A stretch of DNA of 51,644 nt from a virus. Under the pieces are notes generated by a model. The model saw nothing but the letters and a program-made list of their open reading frames with translations. It was not told where the DNA came from and searched no databases. How positions within the stretch are numbered: the first letter of the stretch is position 1; every line of letters begins with the position of its first letter. Position numbers and translations under genes: made by a program. The stretch is taken from positions 1-51,644 of the IMG/VR virus record IMGVR_UViG_3300025000_000141. One strand, 5' to 3'. Below, one piece after another: positions 7,860 through 14,885 of the stretch.

Positions 7860-8285
7860 TTACTTCCACCCCTTCTCTTCAAGTAGCCGTCTGAAGCGCG
7901 CTGCTTGTTCTTTTGCTTCAATAACTAGCTTGGCTTCTTCTACTTCCCGCGCAGCAATCGCTTCGTCGGTAAAGTAGGTGTTGTACTTTTTTACTGCTAT
8001 TTTTAGCTTCTTCCAGCCATCTGCGTGAATAACACAGGACCTAGACGGATGCCCTACTGGTGCGTTTAGTAAGTCTCTAGACAGCACCCTAAACTCAGCA
8101 CCAGTAGTTGGGCCTGGTCGGCCATACGAAGAGCTGGCAAGTCTGAACTTTGTAGTAGATATAAATCTTCGACTTTTATCTCCGAAATCTACGTAAGCGT
8201 GCGTCTGCTCCAGTATAGTTACTCTACAAAGTTCGAAATTATGCTCCGGGAGTAATTCTCCTTTAATCTTAATGTGCTTTGCCAT
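7860..8285 (-). CDS. EQTH-family protein with C-terminal helical extension (141 aa)
   Basis: Opens MAKHIKIKGELLPEHNFE, then VTILEQTHAYVDFGDKSRRF, a diverged middle (ASSSYGRPGPTTGAEFRVL) and the closing WKKLKIAVKKYNTYF. It continues for about 35 residues of charged helix (EAIAAREVEEAKLVIEAKEQ...). First of a run of five paralogs from 7.9 to 10.3 kb. Confidence 0.8.
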   Translation of the reverse strand: MAKHIKIKGELLPEHNFELCRVTILEQTHAYVDFGDKSRRFISTTKFRLASSSYGRPGPTTGAEFRVLSRDLLNAPVGHPSRSCVIHADGWKKLKIAVKKYNTYFTDEAIAAREVEEAKLVIEAKEQAARFRRLLEEKGWK

Positions 8286-8305
8286 GAACCTCCCTTCTTA
8301 GAATA

Positions 8306-8328
8306 GGCTGCGCTTAATAAGCGCAGCC
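8306..8328. terminator. hairpin between two EQTH genes
   Basis: GGCTGCGCTT-AAT-AAGCGCAGCC, a perfect 10-bp stem in the 60-bp gap between the paralogs at 7860 and 8346. The flanking T-run is weak on both strands (TTTACT on plus, TATTCT on minus), so termination is likely but not certain. Confidence 0.7.
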
Positions 8329-8345
8329 TTTACTCATCCGTAGTA

Positions 8346-8690
8346 TTACCCGATAATTACCGTGCATACATCCGCTTTTTTCGGAGCCGGTGCAGGCACA
8401 CATGCGAAGTACTTGTTATAGGCTTCGACAGCGGCTTTGAATTTGGCGTAGGTGGTTATGGGCATGGTGAGGGTGTAGTTGTTGCGGTAGGCGTTGTGGC
8501 CGCGAACAAAAACTTTATTGGCACCATCTACCTCAGGGTAAGCTGCGCTAGCAATGGTAAACCCACAGTGGGTAAACCTATCACTGCAGTCCCCGAAGTT
8601 GCTGTTAATATGAGTTTGCGAAAGGATCTGAACTTTTACAGTCTGGAAATCAGGAGCCACCGGGGTTACTTTACACGTAATTTTTTTCAT
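8346..8690 (-). CDS. EQTH-family protein with C-terminal Cys tail (114 aa)
   Basis: Opens MKKITCKVTPVAPDFQ, then VQILSQTHINSNFGDCSDRF (Ser for Glu in the motif), GFTIASAAYP, KVFVRGHNAYRNN and KFKAAVEAYNKYF. After the core come an Ala/Pro/Lys linker and the terminal residues DVCTVIIG, almost identical to the ends of three other paralogs (8749, 9220, 21262). AAGGAGG upstream. Confidence 0.8.
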   Translation of the reverse strand: MKKITCKVTPVAPDFQTVKVQILSQTHINSNFGDCSDRFTHCGFTIASAAYPEVDGANKVFVRGHNAYRNNYTLTMPITTYAKFKAAVEAYNKYFACVPAPAPKKADVCTVIIG

Positions 8691-8714
8691 TAATTTTCCT
8701 CCTTGGAATGTTGT

Positions 8715-8734
8715 GGGGCCGCTTAGGCGGCCCC
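8715..8734. terminator. GC-rich hairpin between two EQTH genes
   Basis: GGGGCCGC-TTAG-GCGGCCCC, perfect 8-bp stem in the gap between 8690 and 8749. There is no clear T-run, so it may attenuate or protect RNA rather than terminate. Confidence 0.6.
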
Positions 8735-8748
8735 TGTGTGAAATAGAA

Positions 8749-9099
8749 TTAGCCGACGATTACAGCACACGCATCAGCTTTGGGAGCCGGTGGAGCACAG
8801 ACAGCGTTTACACGGTTGTACTCTTTGACCGCCTCAACAACTTTCGCCCACAGCTTTTTGCCAACAACGACGGTGTTTCCGTTTTTGGCAGCGTCGGACC
8901 CACGGAGCCAGATGGTGTTATTGTCATCTTTGTCACGGGCGGGGTGCTTGTTGGAACCGAGGACGATTCCGTTGGAAGCGCGGAACTTGTTGCTGTAGCC
9001 CTTACCGAAGGCGTATCCGGTGTGGGTCTGCTCGGTAACATTAAACATGACCTTATTGTAGTTCGGGTTCACCACGGCCTGAAGTATAACTTTTTTCAT
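8749..9099 (-). CDS. EQTH-family protein with C-terminal Cys tail (116 aa)
   Basis: Opens MKKVILQAVVNPNYNK, then FNVTEQTHTGYAFGKGYSNK, SNGIVLGSNKHPARDKDDNN, TIWLRGSDAAK and KVVEAVKEYNRVN. Ends with an Ala/Pro linker and DACAVIVG. Very close to the neighbour at 9220-9621 (both have SNGIVL, NKHPARD or NSHPARD and WLRGS), so a recent tandem duplication is likely. AAAGGAGG upstream. Confidence 0.85.
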   Translation of the reverse strand: MKKVILQAVVNPNYNKVMFNVTEQTHTGYAFGKGYSNKFRASNGIVLGSNKHPARDKDDNNTIWLRGSDAAKNGNTVVVGKKLWAKVVEAVKEYNRVNAVCAPPAPKADACAVIVG

Positions 9100-9147
9100 G
9101 AGAATTCCTCCTTTGTCTTTCGGGCATAGCCCTACAGTTAACTTGGT

Positions 9148-9179
9148 AGGAGGCTAACCGACTCCGCCGGAAGCCTCCT
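9148..9179. terminator. hairpin with ribosome-site-like arms between EQTH genes
   Basis: AGGAGGCT and AGCCTCCT pair across 16 bases in the 120-bp gap between 9099 and 9220, with A/T-rich sequence on the plus-strand side. One arm is itself AGGAGG-like, but no start codon follows it usefully. Confidence 0.5.
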
Positions 9180-9219
9180 TGTATATAAATTTATTCAGTT
9201 GTTCGCTACTGTGTTAATA

Positions 9220-9621
9220 TTAGCCGATGATTACAGCGCAGAAATCAGCAGGCTGTGCCGCAGGCTTACGCGGTGCCGGAGCCTTGGGAGCTGCATAGCA
9301 GCGAGGATCTGCGAAATCGAAGGCATTGTACTCTTTAACAGCAGCGACGATTTTTTCCCACTCAGCTTTGGTACATTCAACTGCGGAATCGTTGCTTTTC
9401 GCCTTGGAGCCACGCAGCCAGATAACGTTCTTCTCATCTGTGTCGCGTGCCGGGTGGCTGTTGGAAGCAAGAACGATGCCGTTGCTGGCAACGAACTTAC
9501 GGGGGTCAAGGCTCCGCACGTCACCGAAGTCGCGTCCTTTGTGTGTCTGCTCCAGCACTTTAAAGAGCACCTTCGTAAAGTTGGGAACGACTTGTGCGGT
9601 AATCTTGATGTGTTTTCTCAT
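9220..9621 (-). CDS. EQTH-family protein with C-terminal Cys tail (133 aa)
   Basis: Start set at ATG 9621 (AAAGGAGGA upstream). An in-frame TTG at 9663 falls inside the inverted repeat and is rejected. Opens MRKHIKITAQVVPNFTK, then FKVLEQTHKGRDFGDVRS, SNGIVLASNSHPARD, VIWLRGSKAKSN and KIVAAVKEYNAFDF. The C-terminal linker is longer (PKAPAPRKPAAQ) and ends DFCAVIIG. Confidence 0.85.
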   Translation of the reverse strand: MRKHIKITAQVVPNFTKVLFKVLEQTHKGRDFGDVRSLDPRKFVASNGIVLASNSHPARDTDEKNVIWLRGSKAKSNDSAVECTKAEWEKIVAAVKEYNAFDFADPRCYAAPKAPAPRKPAAQPADFCAVIIG

Positions 9622-9654
9622 GGTAAATCCTCCTTTTGTTTGTATGCTGTTTAG

Positions 9655-9670
9655 GTAGAACAAGTTCTAC
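9655..9670. repeat. intercistronic inverted repeat GTAGAA-CAAG-TTCTAC (site 3)
   Basis: Extended to AGGTAGAACAAGTTCTACCT, a 20-bp inverted repeat. Lies between the stop of the 9685 gene and the start of the 9220 gene. Confidence 0.85.
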
Positions 9671-9684
9671 CTTCCCAACAGTGG

Positions 9685-10254
9685 TTAATGTTTATTCCTG
9701 TTTCCTCCGAAGTAGACCTTTTGATAGGCACGCTCCGCGCGCCAAGGCTCTACTTTTTCTTTAGCCGGTCTTTCCTTAACAGGAACACCAACCTTTTTGA
9801 CTGCTGCGCTTATGGAACTCTTTTCTTTTTCTGGTTCTTTTACATCATGAAACTCGTTGTACGCTTTTACCGCCTGCTTGAACCGATCATAGGTTTCTTT
9901 GCCAAGCTCGAACGATACTTTTCCTACATCGCTAGGACGAAACAAAAGAACTACACAGGTTCGATAGTGCAGACCTGGCTCATATTCACTAATTCTACCA
10001 AGCTCCAGAGAATACAAGTTAAGAGCATCTTCACCCTCAACTTTGTGGTTGAACACCTTAGACTTGTCGTTAAAATTTTCACCAAAATGAGTCTGTTCGG
10101 TTATAGTCACCTTAACGGTTTCAAATAACGGAGGTGTTATTTCCGCCTTATATTTTATGTGTCTTCTAACTTTTTTAGTAACAAAAGCACCTGTAACCCA
10201 TTCGTACCGTTCAGGGTAAGTCTCTCCCTCATGGTAGGTGTAGTATTTATACAT
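9685..10254 (-). CDS. EQTH-family protein with N- and C-terminal extensions (189 aa)
   Basis: An N-terminal extension of about 30 residues rich in Tyr/Glu/Lys precedes the core, which opens RRHIKYKAEITPPLFE, then VTITEQTHFGENFNDKS. The middle is divergent, and the core ends RFKQAVKAYNEFHDV. About 50 further charged residues follow (PVKERPAKEKVEPWRAERAY...). No Cys tail. GGGAGGG upstream of ATG. Confidence 0.8.
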   Translation of the reverse strand: MYKYYTYHEGETYPERYEWVTGAFVTKKVRRHIKYKAEITPPLFETVKVTITEQTHFGENFNDKSKVFNHKVEGEDALNLYSLELGRISEYEPGLHYRTCVVLLFRPSDVGKVSFELGKETYDRFKQAVKAYNEFHDVKEPEKEKSSISAAVKKVGVPVKERPAKEKVEPWRAERAYQKVYFGGNRNKH

Positions 10255-10265
10255 TTTAGCCCTCC

Positions 10266-10529
10266 CTATGTAAAGATGTAGCCACTAATTTTCAACAGCG
10301 CCCTACAGGATTTACATAGGTCCGAAAAAGAAGATACCTCTTCTCCATTTTCGTCTGCGTCGCCGACAGTGGCTCCATCGTCTGAATAGTAACTTCCTTT
10401 ACAGCACCAACATCCTTTCTTGTCGGAGTGCTCTCTGCCATTAACCCTTTCAACGAATGGGTCTTCTGATGTTTCTCCTACTTCTAGGATTGGGTTTTCC
10501 TTGTTAAATTTATTAAGATCAAAGTCCAT
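10266..10529 (-). CDS. small zinc-ribbon protein (87 aa)
   Basis: Acidic protein with two Cys pairs, GCWCCKGSYYSDD and LCKSCRALL, about 45 residues apart, consistent with one zinc ribbon or treble clef. GGGGG lies upstream of the ATG. Function unknown; sits between an EQTH gene and another Cys-rich gene. Confidence 0.7.
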   Translation of the reverse strand: MDFDLNKFNKENPILEVGETSEDPFVERVNGREHSDKKGCWCCKGSYYSDDGATVGDADENGEEVSSFSDLCKSCRALLKISGYIFT

Positions 10530-10569
10530 TTTACCCCCGTAGAAACGTTTTAAGTTAGTTAAGGCTACC

Positions 10570-11163
10570 TTACCCTTTATCTGAAAATAAGTCCAGTTGT
10601 AGCTCAGATTTGGGCTCCTCAGCTATGGTTTCTTTTTCTATGACAGGGGCAATATAGTCCTCTATCTTAAATTTCTTAGCTGCGGTCTTTAGAGGAGGCG
10701 AATATCCCCAACTTAACGGTTTTTCCTGCGCCAGAAATTTGGACAATTTGAGCTTAGGCATGCGGGGCACGGTCAAATCTTTTTTGTCGTACATGTAAAT
10801 TTTACATGCGTTAGCTATGCTGTCCTCCATAGAGCCTCTAGTAACCAGGAGATTTAGCCTCTCTGCTTCTATGAAAATGGCCCACATATCACGCTTGAAA
10901 TCAGCGCGTATTGCTTCAGGCACGTAATCGTAACTGCATACCCACAATTTACACTGCAGTGCCTTTACAGTGCATCCCCCAATCCCAAGGTATTTACAGT
11001 TAACGCAGCAGAAGTTTTCTCCTTCCCTTCTACGATGACGCTCGCAAGCTCCGCCGCTAATATGGCATGGATCGTAGTCAACCAGAAGTTGCAAAGTTCT
11101 ATCATACAGATTGTTGAAAATAGGGATGAGCTTTTTAGCGTAGTCGTATTCTCCTACTGGCAT
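10570..11163 (-). CDS. Cys-rich hypothetical protein with clamp-binding-like C-terminus (197 aa)
   Basis: Residues 30-75 carry eight Cys and one His (DPCHISGGACERH, FCCVNCKYLGIGGCTVK, LQCKLWVC), probably one or two metal sites (zinc or Fe-S). The last residues read ELQLDLFSDKG. Q-L-D-L-F matches the consensus pentapeptide by which bacterial proteins bind the replicative sliding clamp, with the accessible C-terminal placement usual for that motif. Clamp binding is inference. AAAGGAGG upstream. Confidence 0.7.
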   Translation of the reverse strand: MPVGEYDYAKKLIPIFNNLYDRTLQLLVDYDPCHISGGACERHRRREGENFCCVNCKYLGIGGCTVKALQCKLWVCSYDYVPEAIRADFKRDMWAIFIEAERLNLLVTRGSMEDSIANACKIYMYDKKDLTVPRMPKLKLSKFLAQEKPLSWGYSPPLKTAAKKFKIEDYIAPVIEKETIAEEPKSELQLDLFSDKG

Positions 11164-11175
11164 GTAACACCTCCT

Positions 11176-11497
11176 TTAATCTTTGAAATACTCGTTGTAT
11201 TCGTTAACCGCAGCTACTACCTCAGGCCAACGCGCAAATGGAATTGACAGTTCGAAGTTATCTTCGTTTTTGTTATCTCCTTTGAGGAAAACATAATAGT
11301 GCTCACCTTCAAGAAAAGCCTCCGGCCTTCCCAAATCACTCATTAATATGACTAGATTCGATGCCTTAAATTGATCTTCATATGCTCGGTCTTCGTAGGC
11401 ACACCCGAACTCTTTATACACATGGGTCTGCTCTATTATTCTGACGCGCATTCTATCACCTTCGTCAGGCTTAGCTATCAGGCTTAATGTGCTTCAT
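11176..11497 (-). pseudogene. EQTH-family gene with frameshift after the start
   Basis: A standard family start with AGGAGG upstream (ATG 11497, M-K-H-I-K-P) reads only eight codons before a stop. The rest of the family domain continues in another frame (AKPDEGDRMRVRIIEQTHVY, VFLKGDNKNEDNF, PEVVAAVNEYNEYFKD). A single-base change around 11475-11490 would restore one reading frame. The downstream part could still be made as a 91-aa protein from ATG 11451, which has GAAGGTG at a usable distance. So: a recently damaged copy, internal initiation, a programmed shift or a sequencing error. Confidence 0.65.
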
Positions 11498-11507
11498 TCA
11501 TGACCTC

Positions 11508-12884
11508 CTACTCGATGGTTATAAGGTACGTTCCAGTATCCTTTGCATTATCTTTTTTGGTTGTCTTTGCCGGCGTGTTCTCGTAAGTTACAGCAGACAC
11601 TTTTTCTTCGACTTTTCGCACAAGATCAACCTCGACCACACCTTTAGGCTTCACTCCCCTTCTAGCCTTCGGTTTAACCTCAGCCACTACTGCCGCTTCT
11701 TCTACCTTCTTTTTAGCTGCTGGCTTCTTAGTCACAACAGGCGGAGGTAGAACTTCTTCTACCTTTGGAGGCTCTACTACAGGTGCTTCAATTTTGTTTA
11801 TATGTACAATCTTATTTCCAGGTATGTACCCCTTGTAGTTGTACGTGCTTCCTACACGGGTCCAATCTGCATGCTTACTGGCCAGCCCAAACACGAAGTC
11901 TCCAGCAGTTTCGTCGTAGCAAACAGAAAAGTCTTTACGTTGATTATCACAATTAGGTAACGGGCACCAAGGAACTTTAACGTCACCAAGGGCTTCATGA
12001 TAAACCGCAGGAACTCTGTAGTCGCAGAGAGTATCCATAGAGTATAATTCAGTCTTTCCCTGTTTCTTCATGGCTTCGATTACCTGGGTTCTATATGCAG
12101 CCGATACGCATTTAACATCCCCATAATACGGGTATTCATCTTTGGCCATATTTTTACGGTATATCATCCACCTTGCGACTGGCTTTCCATCTACCATGAG
12201 ATAGCAACCTTTAGCGTAGGGCTGGTAGTGATACCACGCAGAAGGGTAAACCCCAGTATCATCAGCCACTTTAGGCCAAACCTTTCGGCTAATGTCTCCC
12301 CAATAGTCGTTTCCGACTCCCATGCAAGAGCCAGGAACTTTGGTCTTGTACATTGTGTAGTAGTCTCTGACGGAGTTACATACCACTATCGCAGAAGGTA
12401 AGAAGCTGTCGGACACCATTTTGGCTAAATCTCTCACTTGTGCGTCTCCATAACCAAGCTCCTTTAAATTTGTGTAGTCAGCCACAAGTTTGGCGAATGT
12501 GGTAATCTCCCACTTTAACGCTAGCTTAACTGCTCGCTCTGGAGTTGCAAACCTAACCTCCGTCTTTGGGTCTTTCAGAATTTTGGTTATATATTCAAGC
12601 ACGTCTTCTGCTTTGAAGTTAGCTTTAATGTTAGGGTATACCCTAACCTTGTCGGGATCGGATTTTACAGGGAGGGCAAGGGGCATTTCCGGCTTTACTT
12701 TGTAGCCGTAGCCTGCTCCTTCAATAACACCTTTTATCTTCTTGGTGACATTTGCCTTTATCTTCGGCAATGTTATTGCAAGCCGGAGGAACTTTTCAGC
12801 AGGCTTACCCACAACTTCTTTTGACTTCTCTGCTGTCTCAGGTTTGAGTTTGCCGAGTGCGTCCTTGTAAAATTTAAGTGCCAC
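11508..12884 (-). CDS. hypothetical protein with Lys/Pro/Ala-rich tail (458 aa)
   Basis: GTG start with AAGGAGG upstream. Residues about 1-60 are Lys-rich. About 90-360 is a folded domain containing VPGSCMGVGNDYWGDISRKV, then KGCYLMVDGKPVARWMIYRK, and the Cys positions YSMDTLCDYR and WCPLPNCDNQR. From about 365 there is a low-complexity Pro/Val/Lys/Ala tail. The S-C-M-G segment followed by a V-D-G-x-x-x-A/I-R/S strand resembles S-C-H-S then A-S-D-G-I-S-L in the protein at 6033. This pattern occurs in some phage and plasmid proteins of unknown role. No catalytic assignment. Confidence 0.7.
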   Translation of the reverse strand: MALKFYKDALGKLKPETAEKSKEVVGKPAEKFLRLAITLPKIKANVTKKIKGVIEGAGYGYKVKPEMPLALPVKSDPDKVRVYPNIKANFKAEDVLEYITKILKDPKTEVRFATPERAVKLALKWEITTFAKLVADYTNLKELGYGDAQVRDLAKMVSDSFLPSAIVVCNSVRDYYTMYKTKVPGSCMGVGNDYWGDISRKVWPKVADDTGVYPSAWYHYQPYAKGCYLMVDGKPVARWMIYRKNMAKDEYPYYGDVKCVSAAYRTQVIEAMKKQGKTELYSMDTLCDYRVPAVYHEALGDVKVPWCPLPNCDNQRKDFSVCYDETAGDFVFGLASKHADWTRVGSTYNYKGYIPGNKIVHINKIEAPVVEPPKVEEVLPPPVVTKKPAAKKKVEEAAVVAEVKPKARRGVKPKGVVEVDLVRKVEEKVSAVTYENTPAKTTKKDNAKDTGTYLITIE

Positions 12885-12927
12885 TGTTGTAATCCTCCTT
12901 AAAAGTAAAAAGTATACTTCTAGTTCT

Positions 12928-13116
12928 TTAGATAACCCATACTATAAGCGCTTCAATTCTAGCCAAGCATACTTCTAACGTAGGGGCAAACCTTATGTCT
13001 GCGTTGTCAATGTTGAACGCCATACAGAAGGCGGTTCCGAAATTCCACAAGGGGTAAGGGTCGCTGAGGTATTTATTCTTGAATTCCGCGAAATCACGGT
13101 AGCTCAGTTCGATCAT
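12928..13116 (-). CDS. hypothetical protein (62 aa)
   Basis: ATG with GAAGGAG upstream. Opens MIELSYRDFAEFKNKYLSDP and has an aromatic middle (YPLWNFGTAFCMAF). No domain recognised. Just left of the rightward promoter module at 13131-13228. Confidence 0.65.
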   Translation of the reverse strand: MIELSYRDFAEFKNKYLSDPYPLWNFGTAFCMAFNIDNADIRFAPTLEVCLARIEALIVWVI

Positions 13117-13130
13117 GTGTTTTCTCCTTC

Positions 13131-13228
13131 ATTAAAAAATTATAATGTTTGACATGCATTTTTTACTTGACAAAATCAACTTTTTGTGGTATAATGCATT
13201 CATCGAGCCGTTAGGCGAAGATGAATGC
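13131..13228 (+). promoter_or_regulatory. rightward promoter module with UP-like element and inverted repeat (copy 1)
   Basis: A 19-bp A/T element (ATTAAAAAATTATAATGTT, 13131-13149) lies 17 bp before TTGACA (13167-13172). A 17-bp spacer ending TTTGTGG precedes TATAAT (13190-13195). Directly after the -10 is the inverted repeat GCATTCATC (13196-13204) / GATGAATGC (13220-13228). The -10 to repeat block recurs nearly identically at 51542-51582. The first arm overlaps the predicted start site (about 13202), so the repeat may work as a DNA operator rather than an RNA hairpin. Confidence 0.85.
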
Positions 13229-13330
13229 TATAGGGTTTTAAGGTTATGCCTTGCTGTATGCCTTGCTGTATGCTTTGCTTATGACCTTAACCCTGTGTCT
13301 ACCCCGCCCGAAGGGCGGGAGGCGTTTTAA
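13202..13330 (+). ncRNA. predicted small RNA with repeat-containing loop and terminator
   Basis: Begins at the start site set by the promoter. A long stem is formed by AGGGTTTTAAGGTTAT (13232-13247) and ATGACCTTAACCCT (13281-13294). The loop holds two exact copies of ATGCCTTGCTGT plus a third degenerate copy. It ends in hairpin CCCGCCC-GAA-GGGCGGG (13303-13319) with TTTT at 13325-13328. A 12-codon frame M-P-C-C-M-P-C-C-M-L-C-L (13246-13284) lies in the loop, with AAGG two bases before its ATG, so a leader peptide is an alternative reading. Confidence 0.6.
13303..13328 (+). terminator. rho-independent terminator of the small RNA
   Basis: Perfect 7-bp G/C stem with GAA loop, then AGGCGTTTT. 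Ends the rightward transcript 10 bp before inverted-repeat site 4. Confidence 0.7.
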
Positions 13331-13337
13331 TGAGAAT

Positions 13338-13353
13338 GTAGAACATGTTCTAC
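13338..13353. repeat. intercistronic inverted repeat GTAGAA-CATG-TTCTAC (site 4)
   Basis: Fully symmetric 16 bp. It supplies the TAG stop of the NAMPT-like gene and separates the converging rightward RNA from it. Confidence 0.85.
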
Positions 13354-14885
13354 CGGCCAAGTAACCTTGCACGTATATCTGATAGGTTACCGTCAACCAA
13401 CAGCACCCCGTCCTTAAATATTGGACGCAGTAGGTCAGTGCCAGCTGCCGCTATCATGTTTTGGTTGGCTATTGACAATCCATCAATAGCCTCAATACCT
13501 TCAGCAGTCTGGACTACAACAACCCTACCGGTCAATGACTTTTTGATCTTGTCTGTATCAGTGGCAGGATCTTTGAAGATATTAACTTCCTTTCCTTTAA
13601 TTACGCAGTGCGTTGACTTCATAGCGAAACCAAAGGTATCCCTAGTATTGTATTGGTAGGTGTACGAACCTATACCAAATACAATATTTGTGGAAGCGAA
13701 TCCTTTGCGCTTTAGGCGCTCGCAGATGTCTTTAGCCCTCTCAATGGTTATAGAGTCGCCGTAGATAGCGCCTATGTGGGGGTCAAGCTGCTTGTATCCT
13801 TTGCTGTTGATAGTGCCTCCGAAGGTATCCCACAGGATTTCTATGAGTCCTTTATAGGCGCTTTCACTACACTCCGGGTCAAACCTCTCAACATATACCT
13901 CGTAAGTGGAATAGTCAATCGTAGTGTTTAGCCCACAAATAATATCAGCAGGATCTCCAGAATCAGGACGGATTACAACTTTACCATCCCTAGCCATGAT
14001 AATATCTTTGAGCTTAGGAAGAATATTGCTGGTAACATGCCACAAATCCCAAGTATCAGATACGAGAGATACAATTCCCGTAGGATATACGTCTTGGATT
14101 AATCTACGAAATGTTTCATACTCATCTACTTTTCCTCCAGCGCAGACTACGCTGTGCTCAGTCGCCGGAACGCTACAGCCCACCAATTCTTTTTCGATAT
14201 TGGCGTTGTATTTATCCTCAAGATAAAGTATAGCCGGAATAGTGTCTGTTCCTACAAACGATAGCAAGTGCCCTGCCCCACTTACACAAGCTGCTTCTAC
14301 GGCCCCCATACCCCGCATTGAGAAATCGTGCCCCTGGAACTGCACGAAGTCTGGCATATCAGAAGTTTCCTCAGCGTATCTAGAAAGAATTTTGTGATAT
14401 TCATACGCGATAGTGGCACTTGTGGAACCCTGCCACATCTCACACGAGGCCAAGGTTTCAATGTAGTTGGTAAGCCAGCCGAATCGTGGGTCGGTATTCT
14501 CAACAGTAAGCATAGGAACCCTTAGTGGAACAAGCGTTCCCTCCGGGACCGCTTTTATCAACAAAGGAAGATGCCCAAGTTCATGTAGCGCTCTTATATG
14601 TGTAGTATCAGGTTCCGCCACGCCTAACGTGAATTTAATCACCCTGCCGTACTCTCCAGCAACTTCATCAACAGGACGGCTGAAGAAGTTTTCGTTAAAG
14701 AAGTCGATAAGCCAGTCTTTAACGAACCCCTGGAAGGAAAACGCCACCACTTTGTCAACGAACTTAATCCTTGACGTGCGAGGAATCCATGTGCTGTACA
14801 CAATCTCAGTTCCGTCAGGATACTGGTCCTTGTGTCCGATTTTGTAGAAATCACACAGTAACGTTGCAATTAGTCCTTTACGCAT
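13350..14885 (-). CDS. nadV: nicotinamide phosphoribosyltransferase family protein (NAMPT/NadV or NARP1 Namat type)
   Basis: 511 aa, the usual NAMPT length. Family landmarks: start CDFYKIGHKDQYPDGTEIVY, then TWIPRTSR, FQGHDFSMRGMGAVEAACVS (residues about 184-203), HSVVCAGG, SDTWDLWHV, VIRPDSGDP and FGIGSYTYQYNTRDTFGFAM. The family joins nicotinamide to PRPP to give NMN. The gene overlaps the upstream PRPP-synthetase gene by 8 bp. The same two annotations are given to the Adps and Namat enzymes of the phage NARP1 pathway, which rebuilds NAD+ from ADP-ribose and counters NAD-depleting defences. Sequence alone does not separate the alternatives. GGAGG upstream. Confidence 0.9.
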   Translation of the reverse strand: MRKGLIATLLCDFYKIGHKDQYPDGTEIVYSTWIPRTSRIKFVDKVVAFSFQGFVKDWLIDFFNENFFSRPVDEVAGEYGRVIKFTLGVAEPDTTHIRALHELGHLPLLIKAVPEGTLVPLRVPMLTVENTDPRFGWLTNYIETLASCEMWQGSTSATIAYEYHKILSRYAEETSDMPDFVQFQGHDFSMRGMGAVEAACVSGAGHLLSFVGTDTIPAILYLEDKYNANIEKELVGCSVPATEHSVVCAGGKVDEYETFRRLIQDVYPTGIVSLVSDTWDLWHVTSNILPKLKDIIMARDGKVVIRPDSGDPADIICGLNTTIDYSTYEVYVERFDPECSESAYKGLIEILWDTFGGTINSKGYKQLDPHIGAIYGDSITIERAKDICERLKRKGFASTNIVFGIGSYTYQYNTRDTFGFAMKSTHCVIKGKEVNIFKDPATDTDKIKKSLTGRVVVVQTAEGIEAIDGLSIANQNMIAAAGTDLLRPIFKDGVLLVDGNLSDIRARLLGR

